This document shows, piece by piece, positions 9,489 to 17,616 of a DNA stretch of 61,238 nucleotides (within the stretch, counting starts at the first letter, position 1; every line of letters starts with the position of its first letter). The notes under the pieces are model-generated. The model had not been told where the DNA came from and did no database searches. It was given only the letters and a program-made list of their open reading frames with translations. The position numbers were made by a program, and so were the translations under genes. The DNA lies in assembly GCA_051653605.1 (NCBI GenBank), contig JBOFWL010000023.1, positions 1 to 61,238 of the forward strand, written 5' to 3'. Origin of the DNA: JBOFWL01 sp051653605 (lineage in GTDB: Bacteria; Spirochaetota; Brevinematia; Brevinematales; Brevinemataceae).

Positions 9489-10430
9489 TTATAGATTGAA
9501 TAATGATGGCGTCATCATCTTTTTTATCTGTGAATTTTCTCTTATCTCTACAAAAATATCCATCAACCCTGCATTTATGAATAATTTCTGTGTTCCTATC
9601 TTCTTTTGTAAGAATATTCCTTCCTTCGATAGACTATTTAGAAATCGGGCAGCTTTGTCTCTCTTCCAATTAGACACTTTCATCAACTGTGGTATATCTA
9701 TAATTACATGGCTACAAAAAAAGAAAAATATATCTTCATTATCTTCTACTTTATTTTGCATTATCTCCATTAATTTTGCTATTTTCTGCTTTGAGATGCT
9801 GGTAATCAAACTTCCAAGGTCGCAAATTCTTTCGAATTGATTCAGATACATTATAATGACATCATCCATTACTGGATTTTTGAAAATATCAAACAGCTTA
9901 CCTACAATCAAAAAATTATCTGGGTAAAAAATGGGGTCTTGTAAAATTCCTAACTCTTTTTGAAAGAGTAGCATCATTATTCTTATTATACGCTCTTGAT
10001 TTGGGTGACCTTTTGTTATTTTCCATGTGCGGTACGTAAACCCATATACTTGCACTAGTGGGTCTATCCTTGATTTGTGCAACTGCGAAATGTATAAATC
10101 ATAATTAAATATCTGCTCTGGTGATAAGACAGTTTCATGTGGCCATTCATCCATACATCTCTGCAAGGTTAAACTTGTTAATGGAGTATCCCAAATCTTT
10201 AATAGTAATACCATATCTTTGCTTGTGGTATCGATATCCTTCATCGATGCAAGGGAACGTGGCATATTCTCTAAAGCTGAATCCTGATTGAAAACAAGAA
10301 AATTTAATAATAAACGTGAATCTGGAAATTGTAAGAAACCCGCTTGAAAAGAAATGAACTTCTGCCATACTGAAGAAATCGTTCTTAAAACTGGCACCGT
10401 ATGCAGGCGCTCTAGATCTGAAATTGTCAT
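9489..10430 (-). CDS. Fic-like protein lacking the catalytic motif, copy 2
   Basis: A 313-residue paralogue of the protein at 5750-6691, of equal length and differing at scattered residues. The altered loop (KGHPNQERIIR) is the same, so loss of the Fic motif predates the duplication or is selected. The C-terminal winged-helix-like region is almost unchanged. Divergence is greatest around residues 55-80 (SMKDIDTTSKDM in place of STKELDNTNADL). The start is ATG 10430, with a CCTCC complement upstream as in copy 1. It again diverges from a flavoprotein gene. Function is unknown; a regulatory role on the shared promoter is inference. Confidence 0.55.
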   Translation of the reverse strand: MTISDLERLHTVPVLRTISSVWQKFISFQAGFLQFPDSRLLLNFLVFNQDSALENMPRSLASMKDIDTTSKDMVLLLKIWDTPLTSLTLQRCMDEWPHETVLSPEQIFNYDLYISQLHKSRIDPLVQVYGFTYRTWKITKGHPNQERIIRIMMLLFQKELGILQDPIFYPDNFLIVGKLFDIFKNPVMDDVIIMYLNQFERICDLGSLITSISKQKIAKLMEIMQNKVEDNEDIFFFFCSHVIIDIPQLMKVSNWKRDKAARFLNSLSKEGIFLQKKIGTQKLFINAGLMDIFVEIRENSQIKKMMTPSLFNL

Positions 10431-10559
10431 TAGTATATGTCCTCCTGCAAGATAATGCAACCATTATATCACATTTTCGACTAATTTGTCAATAAACGCT
10501 TATTTCACAATTTTTTCAACAAACTAATTTCATATTATATATACACTTTAAGTATAAAT

Positions 10560-10611
10560 AAGCATTTTTTAATTAAAAATGCTTGAACAAACCGCAAAAA
10601 TATGCTAATAT
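10560..10611 (+). promoter_or_regulatory. Promoter with palindromic operator-like site, copy 2
   Basis: The same palindrome as copy 1 (AAGCATTTTT 10560-10569 / AAAAATGCTT 10575-10584) overlaps TTGAAC (10583-10588), with a 17-base spacer to TAATAT. The surrounding intergenic DNA has diverged more than the palindrome and promoter. Confidence 0.6.
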
Positions 10612-10647
10612 ATTCTAACCAATAAAACAATTGCGGAGGAGAGTATT

Positions 10648-12258
10648 ATGAAGTATGATGTTGCTGTTATTGGAGCTGGCCTTGCTGGCCTCACTGCTGC
10701 TGCTACATTGGCAAAAAAAGGAAAGAAAGTTATTGTTCTCGAACAACATTTTATCCCTGGGGGCTGTGCCACCGTTTTCACTCGTAAAGATATTCGTTTT
10801 GAAGTGGGTCTTCATAAAATGGATTTTGGTGGACCTAGTCGAGATCTAAAGCACATCATTTTCAAAAGATTAGGTTTAGACAAAACATTACCCCTCGTTG
10901 AATTACCAAACACATGGAAAATCTCTACAAATAATGGATTTATCACTATTCCTCATGGTTTAGATAACGCAATCAAAACCTTAACTGAATTATTCCCAGA
11001 AGAGAAAGATGGTATTCGTGCTTATTTTCGTGATATGAAAATAACGGGTACTGCTTATAACCGCCTACCCCATGATATGAATATATTTCATCTTTTATCG
11101 TTCATCTTTTTTGGTGCCCCATTCCACCTCAGAAACAAAATTCAGCAAGCTAATGTTGGTGATAAATACGATAAATACATCAAAAACGAAGAACTCAAAC
11201 ATATTTTAGATGTTAATTCTGGTTATTATACTGGTGACTCGTATAGATTGTCTTGGTTTTACCACGCTATGGGGCAATATGCCTACTATACCTCTGCAAG
11301 ATTTATTAAGGGCGGTAGCCAAGTTTTATCCGACCAGCTTGTAGATATTATTAAAGCCAATGGGGGCGAGGTTAGATTGATGGCCGATGTCCAGAAAATT
11401 AACCTTAAAGAAAACGTTGCCTGTGGCGTCACCTATTTAGACCGCAAGACTAAAGAAATTATATCCATTGATGCCGAAAAAGTTATTGCAAACTGTGCAC
11501 CTGAAACAATATTTAATGGCAACATGGTTCCATCTCAATATTCCGAACCAAAAGTAGAAGGGCTTCCAAATTCTGTATCTCTTTCTCAAGTATATATTAT
11601 CTTTAAAGAAAAGCTAGAGAAAAAAATTGAAGGTTTTACTTATAGTAACTTTTTCACAAAGGGAACACCTGTATCAAAAAATCCTATTTCTCAAAAAGGA
11701 AAAATTATTAAGGAAATAGCCGCAGAAGAGCGTCCATTTTCATTAACAAATTACAGTAGTATAGACTCTGGGCTTATTCCTGAGGGAGACCCTCGTGGAT
11801 TTGGAGAAATGTGTTCCATAGGCTACCTAAGCGAATGGGAATCTCTTTCTCCCGAAGATTACAAAGCTAAAAAAGAACAACTTGCCCAACGCTTTTTTGA
11901 ACGAGTAGAAGAAGTATACCCTGGATTTAAAGATAACATCGACTACTATGAAGTTGCGACACCTAAAACAATGAAGCGTTATCTTAAAACCCCCGGCGGA
12001 ACCGCTTATGGCTATGATAACGTTGGATATCTTAAAAACAAAACTCCAATTAAAGCAAGCCAAATTAAAAACCTTTTCTATGCCAGTGCATGGAGCTTTG
12101 GCGGTGGTTTTACAGGGACTATTGTTTCAGGATATAAAACAGCTGTTGAAATGTTACGCCCAACCGTACTCCATATATTAGGAGTACTAGGAATTTCTAC
12201 AGTGACTGTTGCAGTTGCAGCTTATGCAATTTCTAAAATCATATCACATCTTTCATAA
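10648..12258 (+). CDS. Phytoene desaturase/retinol-saturase-like FAD oxidoreductase, copy 2
   Basis: A 536-residue paralogue of the flavoprotein at 6909-8507. It has the same N-terminal FAD-binding motif (VIGAGLAGLTAAATLAKKG), PGGCATVF loop and C-terminal NLFYASAWSFGGGFTG, with a hydrophobic C-terminal anchor. The first 50 residues, roughly residues 225-318, and the stretch after GDPRGFG are nearly identical to copy 1, while other segments differ at many positions. This suggests gene conversion or selection for different substrates. A GGAGGAG site precedes the start. The DUF2147 protein gene follows after 24 bases. Confidence 0.85.
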   Translation: MKYDVAVIGAGLAGLTAAATLAKKGKKVIVLEQHFIPGGCATVFTRKDIRFEVGLHKMDFGGPSRDLKHIIFKRLGLDKTLPLVELPNTWKISTNNGFITIPHGLDNAIKTLTELFPEEKDGIRAYFRDMKITGTAYNRLPHDMNIFHLLSFIFFGAPFHLRNKIQQANVGDKYDKYIKNEELKHILDVNSGYYTGDSYRLSWFYHAMGQYAYYTSARFIKGGSQVLSDQLVDIIKANGGEVRLMADVQKINLKENVACGVTYLDRKTKEIISIDAEKVIANCAPETIFNGNMVPSQYSEPKVEGLPNSVSLSQVYIIFKEKLEKKIEGFTYSNFFTKGTPVSKNPISQKGKIIKEIAAEERPFSLTNYSSIDSGLIPEGDPRGFGEMCSIGYLSEWESLSPEDYKAKKEQLAQRFFERVEEVYPGFKDNIDYYEVATPKTMKRYLKTPGGTAYGYDNVGYLKNKTPIKASQIKNLFYASAWSFGGGFTGTIVSGYKTAVEMLRPTVLHILGVLGISTVTVAVAAYAISKIISHLS

Positions 12259-12282
12259 AAATTAAATAAAAAGAGGATTAAA

Positions 12283-12798
12283 ATGAAAAAAGTTGTTTCT
12301 TTGTTTATTTTTCTTATTGCTATTGCTGGGTTTACACATGCAAATCAAGCTAATGATATTGTTGGCCTATGGTATATGCCAAAAGATAAAAAAGGGCGTG
12401 TACCCGTTGCTGAAATCTTTGAGAAAAATGGTAAATATTATGCCTATGCTTTTGCTTATCAAGATAAAAGTGTTGGCACCGATGTCGACTCTAAAAACCC
12501 TGATGCCGCTCTTAAATCTCGTTCTTTAACTGAGGTTGTCTTCATCTATGACCTCTCCTTTGATAGCGGTTCTTGGAAAAAAGGCGAAATCTATAACCCC
12601 GCTAACGGTAAATTCTTCCACTTAGCAGGGAAAATCACCCCTAAAGGCGCTATCGAGTGGAGAGCCTCTATAGACACCGCAGGGCTTTTTGGCCAAACCA
12701 TCACTTGGCAGCCTGTACAAAACCCTGATGACTATACTCAACTTAGACCCGATTGGGCTAAAATCGAAGCTAATATCCCTAAATCTCGTAAAATGTAA
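12283..12798 (+). CDS. DUF2147-family exported protein
   Basis: A 171-residue protein with a signal peptide (cleavage probably after THA, near residue 20). It then shows the DUF2147 pattern: an early GLWYMP segment, AEIFEKNGKYYAYA, a KKGEIYNPANGKFF stretch and a late lipocalin-like strand set. The family is periplasmic or secreted and has no firm biochemical role. It occupies the place that the beta-barrel gene occupies in the first module and likely shares the flavoprotein transcript. Confidence 0.8.
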   Translation: MKKVVSLFIFLIAIAGFTHANQANDIVGLWYMPKDKKGRVPVAEIFEKNGKYYAYAFAYQDKSVGTDVDSKNPDAALKSRSLTEVVFIYDLSFDSGSWKKGEIYNPANGKFFHLAGKITPKGAIEWRASIDTAGLFGQTITWQPVQNPDDYTQLRPDWAKIEANIPKSRKM

Positions 12799-12820
12799 TG
12801 CTTCTTTAAATAATATAAAG

Positions 12821-12845
12821 GCACACCAAATACGGTGTGCTTTTT
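12821..12845 (+). terminator. Terminator, copy 3 of the repeated hairpin (loop inverted)
   Basis: GCACACC (12821-12827), loop AAATAC, GGTGTGC (12834-12840), TTTTT. The loop is the reverse complement of that in copies 1 and 2, so the hairpin is present in the opposite orientation. Confidence 0.8.
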
Positions 12846-12879
12846 GTTGTTTATACTAGGATAAATTTGAATTATAAAG

Positions 12880-12908
12880 TTGACACTCTTAAAAAGAAGT
12901 AGTATAAT
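12880..12908 (+). promoter_or_regulatory. Consensus promoter of the lptC-lptA-trmB operon
   Basis: TTGACA (12880-12885), a 17-base spacer and TATAAT (12903-12908): an exact match to the consensus, 42 bases upstream of the lptC start. Confidence 0.8.
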
Positions 12909-12950
12909 TGTTACGGATTCCGTAGATAGCTAATTACTGGGGAGGAGTTC

Positions 12951-13595
12951 GTGCCAAAAATTTATATGATCCTTCTATTACTTGTGTTCACATCTTGCAA
13001 CCTAAAGTTAGGACGAAATGATCGCGTACGTAGGAATGTCCCGGCAATTACCATTCAGGATTTTTTATATGCTTTCACCGAAACAGCTGGATACAGAGAG
13101 TGGGAGTTAAAAGCTTCTCAAGCAAAGATTTACGAAGGAAGCGATGATATCGAGCTTCATAATTTTACAATGACTTTTTTCTCTGCTAGTAATAGTATTC
13201 GCTCCGTTCTTATAGCAAATAAAGGATTTGTTAATCAAACAACTCGAAATCTCGAGGCATTGGGAGAAGTGCATATTTTATCGTCTAATCAGTCTGAGTT
13301 AATCACAGAGAAAGTTTTTTGGAATCAAGAGACGAAACTATTTTATTCGGAGACCAATAAAGTTGTTACTTTCATTCGTCCTGCCCAAAAAATACTTGGC
13401 TATAATATGGTTGCCGATTCTCAATTAAATGAAGTAACATTAGAAAATTCTCTTGGTCAAGTTGAGTTAAAAGAATCTGACAATCCAGATCGGGCAAATG
13501 TTCCTGATGATAATACTGAATTCGACATTAAGCCCGCTTTAGTTGTCCCAGATCAACCTCCTCGCCCTGCTGGAGGCCTTGCCAGTGAACCTTAG
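12951..13595 (+). CDS. lptC: LptC-like lipoprotein of LPS transport
   Basis: A 214-residue protein starting at GTG behind GGGGAGGAG. A short hydrophobic segment ends in a lipobox-like TSC near residue 15, so it is probably a lipoprotein. The middle part (YREWELKASQAKIYEGSDDIELHN...) is the LptC pattern: a strand-rich region describing a lipid-binding half-barrel. LptC links the inner-membrane LptBFG transporter to periplasmic LptA. The next gene is LptA-like and overlaps it by 11 bases, supporting the role. lptB, lptF and lptG are not in the window. Confidence 0.75.
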   Translation: MPKIYMILLLLVFTSCNLKLGRNDRVRRNVPAITIQDFLYAFTETAGYREWELKASQAKIYEGSDDIELHNFTMTFFSASNSIRSVLIANKGFVNQTTRNLEALGEVHILSSNQSELITEKVFWNQETKLFYSETNKVVTFIRPAQKILGYNMVADSQLNEVTLENSLGQVELKESDNPDRANVPDDNTEFDIKPALVVPDQPPRPAGGLASEP

Positions 13596-14706
13596 AATTT
13601 CCATTATTTTTATCATTCTCATAACTGGCTTATTATATAGCCAAACAACACAAGATGACGGAGTAATTCGAATTCCTGTAGCAATATCTGCAGGGCGTTC
13701 AAGTTTTCATACATCAGCTAACCAACTGTTTATGGAAACATCAAACGGTCGCCGCCCAACGATGAGTCGAGGGCCAGCTATTTTTATGGCTGATGTAATG
13801 ATTTACGACGAGCCTAACGGTATTGGTTATGCAACAGGAAATCTTCGTTTCACAGATGTTGGCGAAAGAGTTTTTATGTCTGCTGAAGAAGGCGCCTACT
13901 ATACGAAAGAAGAAAAAATTGTTCTCTATAAGGTGCCCGAGGTTCTCGTGCAAAATGGAAATAATGGAACTCTAAGAATCAACGGAAGTGTGATAACGCT
14001 ATACCCTAACGATTATTACATGCATGTACTTGGAAATGTTGAGATAAACGATGGACAAACTCTTATCTCCGGGAAAGAAGCTAAGATTTGGGTGCGCCGA
14101 AATAGAATGGTTGTCTCGGGGAATGTTCAAGCCCGCGTCAATCAAAATCAAGCCTTAACCTCGGATCGCTTAAATGTTCAGTTTACTAACGGAGGCTTGG
14201 AAAACTATACGGCTATAAGTAACGTAAAAGCCGTTAGTTACGAAGATAAAATCACGCTTATTTCCGAATATCTCAACTATACAGAAACCAATAAGTTTTT
14301 CCGAGCTGTGGACAATCCTCTTATTTATTTTTATGATCGAGGAACCGTTGCCTACGCCAATGTTGTTGAATATAGCACGGATACCCAGTTTGGCACATTA
14401 ATTGGAGATGTGATCGCTGTGCAGACAGGAAATTCTCAAAAAGCATATGCTCGTTGGGCCAATTATTACGGGGATTCTGATCAAATCAGAATGCTTGGTA
14501 ATCCTCGCCTAGAACAAGGTCAATCACAACTATTGGGGACAGAAATCATCGTTCATGTTAATTCAAATACCATGGAGATTTTAGGAGGTGGACAAGGATT
14601 CTTAGATCAAAATAGCCAATCAGCGTCCTCACCCCCTAGTGCTCAAACAAATACAAATAATACCGCACCAAATACAAATGGAGCTTTGCCATCAAATGCA
14701 GAATGA
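13585..14706 (+). CDS. lptA: LptA/OstA-like periplasmic LPS transport protein
   Basis: The frame opens at 13543 inside lptC, but a GGAGG site at 13572-13576 points to GTG 13585. This gives 373 residues with a proper signal peptide (residues 1-20). The rest is a series of OstA-type repeats (GIGYATGNLRF, ISGKEAKIWVRRNRMVVSGNVQARV, and so on), expected to form the beta-jelly-roll bridge that carries lipopolysaccharide across the periplasm. It is roughly twice the length of the E. coli LptA, so it may form more of the bridge per subunit. The C-terminus is low-complexity Ser/Asn/Thr/Gln. It overlaps lptC and the next gene, indicating one operon. Confidence 0.8.
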   Translation: MNLRISIIFIILITGLLYSQTTQDDGVIRIPVAISAGRSSFHTSANQLFMETSNGRRPTMSRGPAIFMADVMIYDEPNGIGYATGNLRFTDVGERVFMSAEEGAYYTKEEKIVLYKVPEVLVQNGNNGTLRINGSVITLYPNDYYMHVLGNVEINDGQTLISGKEAKIWVRRNRMVVSGNVQARVNQNQALTSDRLNVQFTNGGLENYTAISNVKAVSYEDKITLISEYLNYTETNKFFRAVDNPLIYFYDRGTVAYANVVEYSTDTQFGTLIGDVIAVQTGNSQKAYARWANYYGDSDQIRMLGNPRLEQGQSQLLGTEIIVHVNSNTMEILGGGQGFLDQNSQSASSPPSAQTNTNNTAPNTNGALPSNAE

Positions 14707-15511
14707 ACAATCTATTCTCTTAGATCGATTTGAATCACTTGGATTAATCCGAAATGAAGGGCTTGTCTATTTGGCCCTGCTTAATTATAACGAGCCTGTT
14801 ACTGGTTATCAGCTAGCAAAAGATCACAGTATTCTTCGCCCTATTGCCTATGAAATGCTCAATCGCCTTGTAGAACGAGGGGGCGTGCGAATGGCAAAAG
14901 GGACAAAAGACCTCTACAGTGCCGTGCCACCGGAATCTTTTTTATCGTTGCTTGAAAAGCGTTTTCATGATGCCAAAAAAGACCTTGTATCAAGCCTTCA
15001 TACCCTAAATCAAACTAATCGAGATTACTATTGGAATATAATGGGATTCGATAATATTATTGCTTCAGCTCAAAATTTAATCGAAAAATCTCAAAAGAAT
15101 GTGCTTTTTTATCTCAATAATCCTGCATGTGCGAAACTACTCGCCCCTATTCTGTCTAAAAAAGCTGCTACAGGAGTTGCCATACAGGGGTTTTCCTATC
15201 GTAATATCAGTTTTGATTACAATTGGGCAGAGATTTACTCATATAATATCCCCGAAGAGTCGAATGTATCTATCCCCGATGACCGTATTCTCTTAATTGT
15301 TGATAATGCTATCTCTATCATGGGCGATCTTGATCGTGGATATGCCTCTCAAAGTGCTTCCCCCTCGCAAGTAGAGACTGCACGAGATTTTATTCGCTCA
15401 AAAATATCAATTTACCGTCTTTCTCAAATTATTGAGCCTGCAAAATTATCACTATACTTATTTGAAGAAGATAGACAGTTTTTAGACCAAATCCACCTTA
15501 ATCTTCATTGA
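14696..15511 (+). CDS. TrmB-family transcriptional regulator
   Basis: Residues 1-80 form a winged helix typical of TrmB (LLDRFESLGLIRNEGLVYLALL, then YEMLNRLVERGGVRM). A coiled linker follows (FLSLLEKRFHDAKKDLVSSLHTL), then a PLD-like effector domain with DDRILLIVDNAISIMGDLD. TrmB proteins commonly sense sugars. The ATG at 14696 overlaps the lptA stop; a GGAG lies 12 bases upstream, and the longer frame from 14639 has no good site. The gene is 271 residues. Its place in an LPS-transport operon suggests it reports on envelope or sugar state, which is inference. Confidence 0.75.
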   Translation: MQNEQSILLDRFESLGLIRNEGLVYLALLNYNEPVTGYQLAKDHSILRPIAYEMLNRLVERGGVRMAKGTKDLYSAVPPESFLSLLEKRFHDAKKDLVSSLHTLNQTNRDYYWNIMGFDNIIASAQNLIEKSQKNVLFYLNNPACAKLLAPILSKKAATGVAIQGFSYRNISFDYNWAEIYSYNIPEESNVSIPDDRILLIVDNAISIMGDLDRGYASQSASPSQVETARDFIRSKISIYRLSQIIEPAKLSLYLFEEDRQFLDQIHLNLH

Positions 15512-15537
15512 CAATACCTGCAGGATCGTGTTATAAT
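15508..15537 (+). promoter_or_regulatory. Promoter of rlmN
   Basis: TTGACA (15508-15513), an 18-base spacer and TATAAT (15532-15537). The -35 box starts inside the end of the regulator gene. Confidence 0.75.
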
Positions 15538-15566
15538 GGAAGCAATTAAATATTACTAGGATAATC

Positions 15567-16625
15567 ATGTCCAAGAGACCCCTTTTAGAATATTCTCTCG
15601 ATCAGATAGAAAAAGCCTTTGTGGCAAAATCATTCCCCAAGTATAAAGCTACTAACGTAGCTGCTTGGCTCTATAAGAAAAGTGTTTTCGATTTTCAATC
15701 AATGACAGACCTCTCCAAATCCGAGCGGGCTCTCCTTGCTGAAGATTACGAAATATGCCCCCTTACTGTCAAACATATTCAGCAATCTATTGATGGCACT
15801 GTTAAGTTTCTATTCGAAGCGCTTGATGGTGTCCGCATTGAGAGTGTTGTTATTCCAAGCGAGGATGATGCACGATATACTGTGTGTGTATCTTCTCAGG
15901 TAGGATGCGCACTCCGCTGCTCTTTCTGCGCAACAGGGAAAATGGGCTTTACACGCAACCTTTCTGCTTCCGAAATCGTAGCTCAAGTTCTTCTTACTGA
16001 TGCAGAAATGAAAAAACGCACAGAAAGTACAGAAAGAGCAATAGATAACATCGTTTTCATGGGCATGGGAGAACCCCTCCTCAATTATGAAGCCGTCATG
16101 AAAGCTATAACAAATCTTAATAATCCTCAGCTTTTTGATATTGGCACACGCCGTATTACCATCTCAACATCAGGTATTATCGAAGGAATTCAAAAACTTT
16201 CTTCAGCTCGAGGGCAGATCCGATTAGCGCTGTCTCTGCACGCTGCCAATCATGAAAAACGTAAAAATATTATGCCAATTGCTCGAACTCAAAATACAGG
16301 GCAAGTATTAGATGCTATTCGTAAATATCAAGATGAAACTGGGCGTCGTATTACTATAGAATATATTCTAATCGAAGGATTTAACGATAGCGAAGAAGAT
16401 GTTTTAGCTCTAAAACATAGCTTATACCGAATTAAATATAGTATGAATGTTATTCCTCTCAATCCTGTTACTGATCTACCTTATGAAGCACCCTCGGCTA
16501 ACGCAATAAAGATGTTCCAACAACGTCTGCGTCACCACTCTATACCTTTTGTTATGCGTACACCAAAAGGTATGGATATAGATGCTGCCTGTGGCCAATT
16601 AGCATTAAAAAAGCAATCCACATAA
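15567..16625 (+). CDS. rlmN: 23S rRNA (adenine-2503-C2)-methyltransferase (dual-specificity RlmN)
   Basis: A 352-residue radical SAM methyltransferase. The iron-sulfur motif CxxxCxxC (CALRCSFC) lies near residues 113-120. The GMGEPLLN motif comes near residue 165, followed by RRITISTSG, SLHAAN and the C-terminal DAACGQL carrying the methyl-carrying cysteine. It methylates A2503 of 23S rRNA and A37 of some tRNAs. Its own promoter lies upstream; trpS follows after 14 bases. Confidence 0.95.
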   Translation: MSKRPLLEYSLDQIEKAFVAKSFPKYKATNVAAWLYKKSVFDFQSMTDLSKSERALLAEDYEICPLTVKHIQQSIDGTVKFLFEALDGVRIESVVIPSEDDARYTVCVSSQVGCALRCSFCATGKMGFTRNLSASEIVAQVLLTDAEMKKRTESTERAIDNIVFMGMGEPLLNYEAVMKAITNLNNPQLFDIGTRRITISTSGIIEGIQKLSSARGQIRLALSLHAANHEKRKNIMPIARTQNTGQVLDAIRKYQDETGRRITIEYILIEGFNDSEEDVLALKHSLYRIKYSMNVIPLNPVTDLPYEAPSANAIKMFQQRLRHHSIPFVMRTPKGMDIDAACGQLALKKQST

Positions 16626-16639
16626 ATAAGGGGCAGCTT

Positions 16640-17614
16640 ATGCAAAAACGAGCTTTATCAGGGATTAAACCAACTGGTGATCTACACTTAGGGAACTACC
16701 TAGGTGCTATTCATGAATTTTTAGAACTGCAATCTCAACCAGATTTTGTCAATTATTATTTTATCGCCGATTATCATGCTCTAAATTCTAATCCTGACCC
16801 CGTTAAACTTCGAGAGCATACACTCGATATTTTCAAAGCGTACATTGCCTTTGGGCTTGATCCTGAAAAAAGTACGATTTTTGTTCAAAGCCATGTACCA
16901 GAACATGTAGAATTGTCTTGGTTGCTTACTGGTTTGATTCCTATGGGATTGTTAGAACGCGCGCATGCTTACAAAGATTCCCTCTCCAACGGCCGAGCTA
17001 TCAATGTAGGGCTCTTTAGTTATCCTGTACTAATGGCTGCCGATATTCTCATATATGATGCAACAGTAGTACCAGTCGGAGCTGATCAAAAGCAACATGT
17101 TGAAATTACGCGAGATATCGCTGAAAAATTCAATAATCTTTATGGAGATACTCTTACCATTCCCGAGCCAATGATTCGTCCAGAAGTGGCTATCGTTCCA
17201 GGGACAGATGGTGGGAAGATGAGTAAATCTAAAGGAAACGTGATTCCTCTTTTTGGAAAAAAAGATGAAATTAAACGCCAAATTATGGGGATTCTTACCG
17301 ATTCCACTCCTCTAGAATCTCCTAAAGATCCTGATTCCTGTAATGTGTTTAAAATTTACAAACTTCTCGCCCCTCCAAGTGACGTTAATACTATGCGTGA
17401 AAAGTATTTAGCGGGAGGATATGGCTATGGCCATGCAAAAAAAGATCTTCTCGAGGCATTTCTAACATTTTTTACCCCAGCTAGAGAAAAAATGGAAGAA
17501 CTCAATAATGCTCCCGATGAAGTTGAACGCCTAATGACTTTGGGGGCCGAAAAAGCACGAGCATACGCTGCAGCAAAAATTCTACAAGTGCGCAAAGCAA
17601 TTGGATTAAGTTAA
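16640..17614 (+). CDS. trpS: Tryptophanyl-tRNA synthetase
   Basis: A class I aminoacyl-tRNA synthetase of 324 residues. It has the HIGH-type GDLHLGNY near residue 13 and the KMSKS loop near 193 (GGKMSKSKGN). The GADQKQHVEITRDIA segment between them is a strong TrpS signature. It charges tRNA-Trp in the cytoplasm. The start has an AAGGGG site. The next gene begins 3 bases after its stop. Confidence 0.95.
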   Translation: MQKRALSGIKPTGDLHLGNYLGAIHEFLELQSQPDFVNYYFIADYHALNSNPDPVKLREHTLDIFKAYIAFGLDPEKSTIFVQSHVPEHVELSWLLTGLIPMGLLERAHAYKDSLSNGRAINVGLFSYPVLMAADILIYDATVVPVGADQKQHVEITRDIAEKFNNLYGDTLTIPEPMIRPEVAIVPGTDGGKMSKSKGNVIPLFGKKDEIKRQIMGILTDSTPLESPKDPDSCNVFKIYKLLAPPSDVNTMREKYLAGGYGYGHAKKDLLEAFLTFFTPAREKMEELNNAPDEVERLMTLGAEKARAYAAAKILQVRKAIGLS

Positions 17615-17616
17615 TA

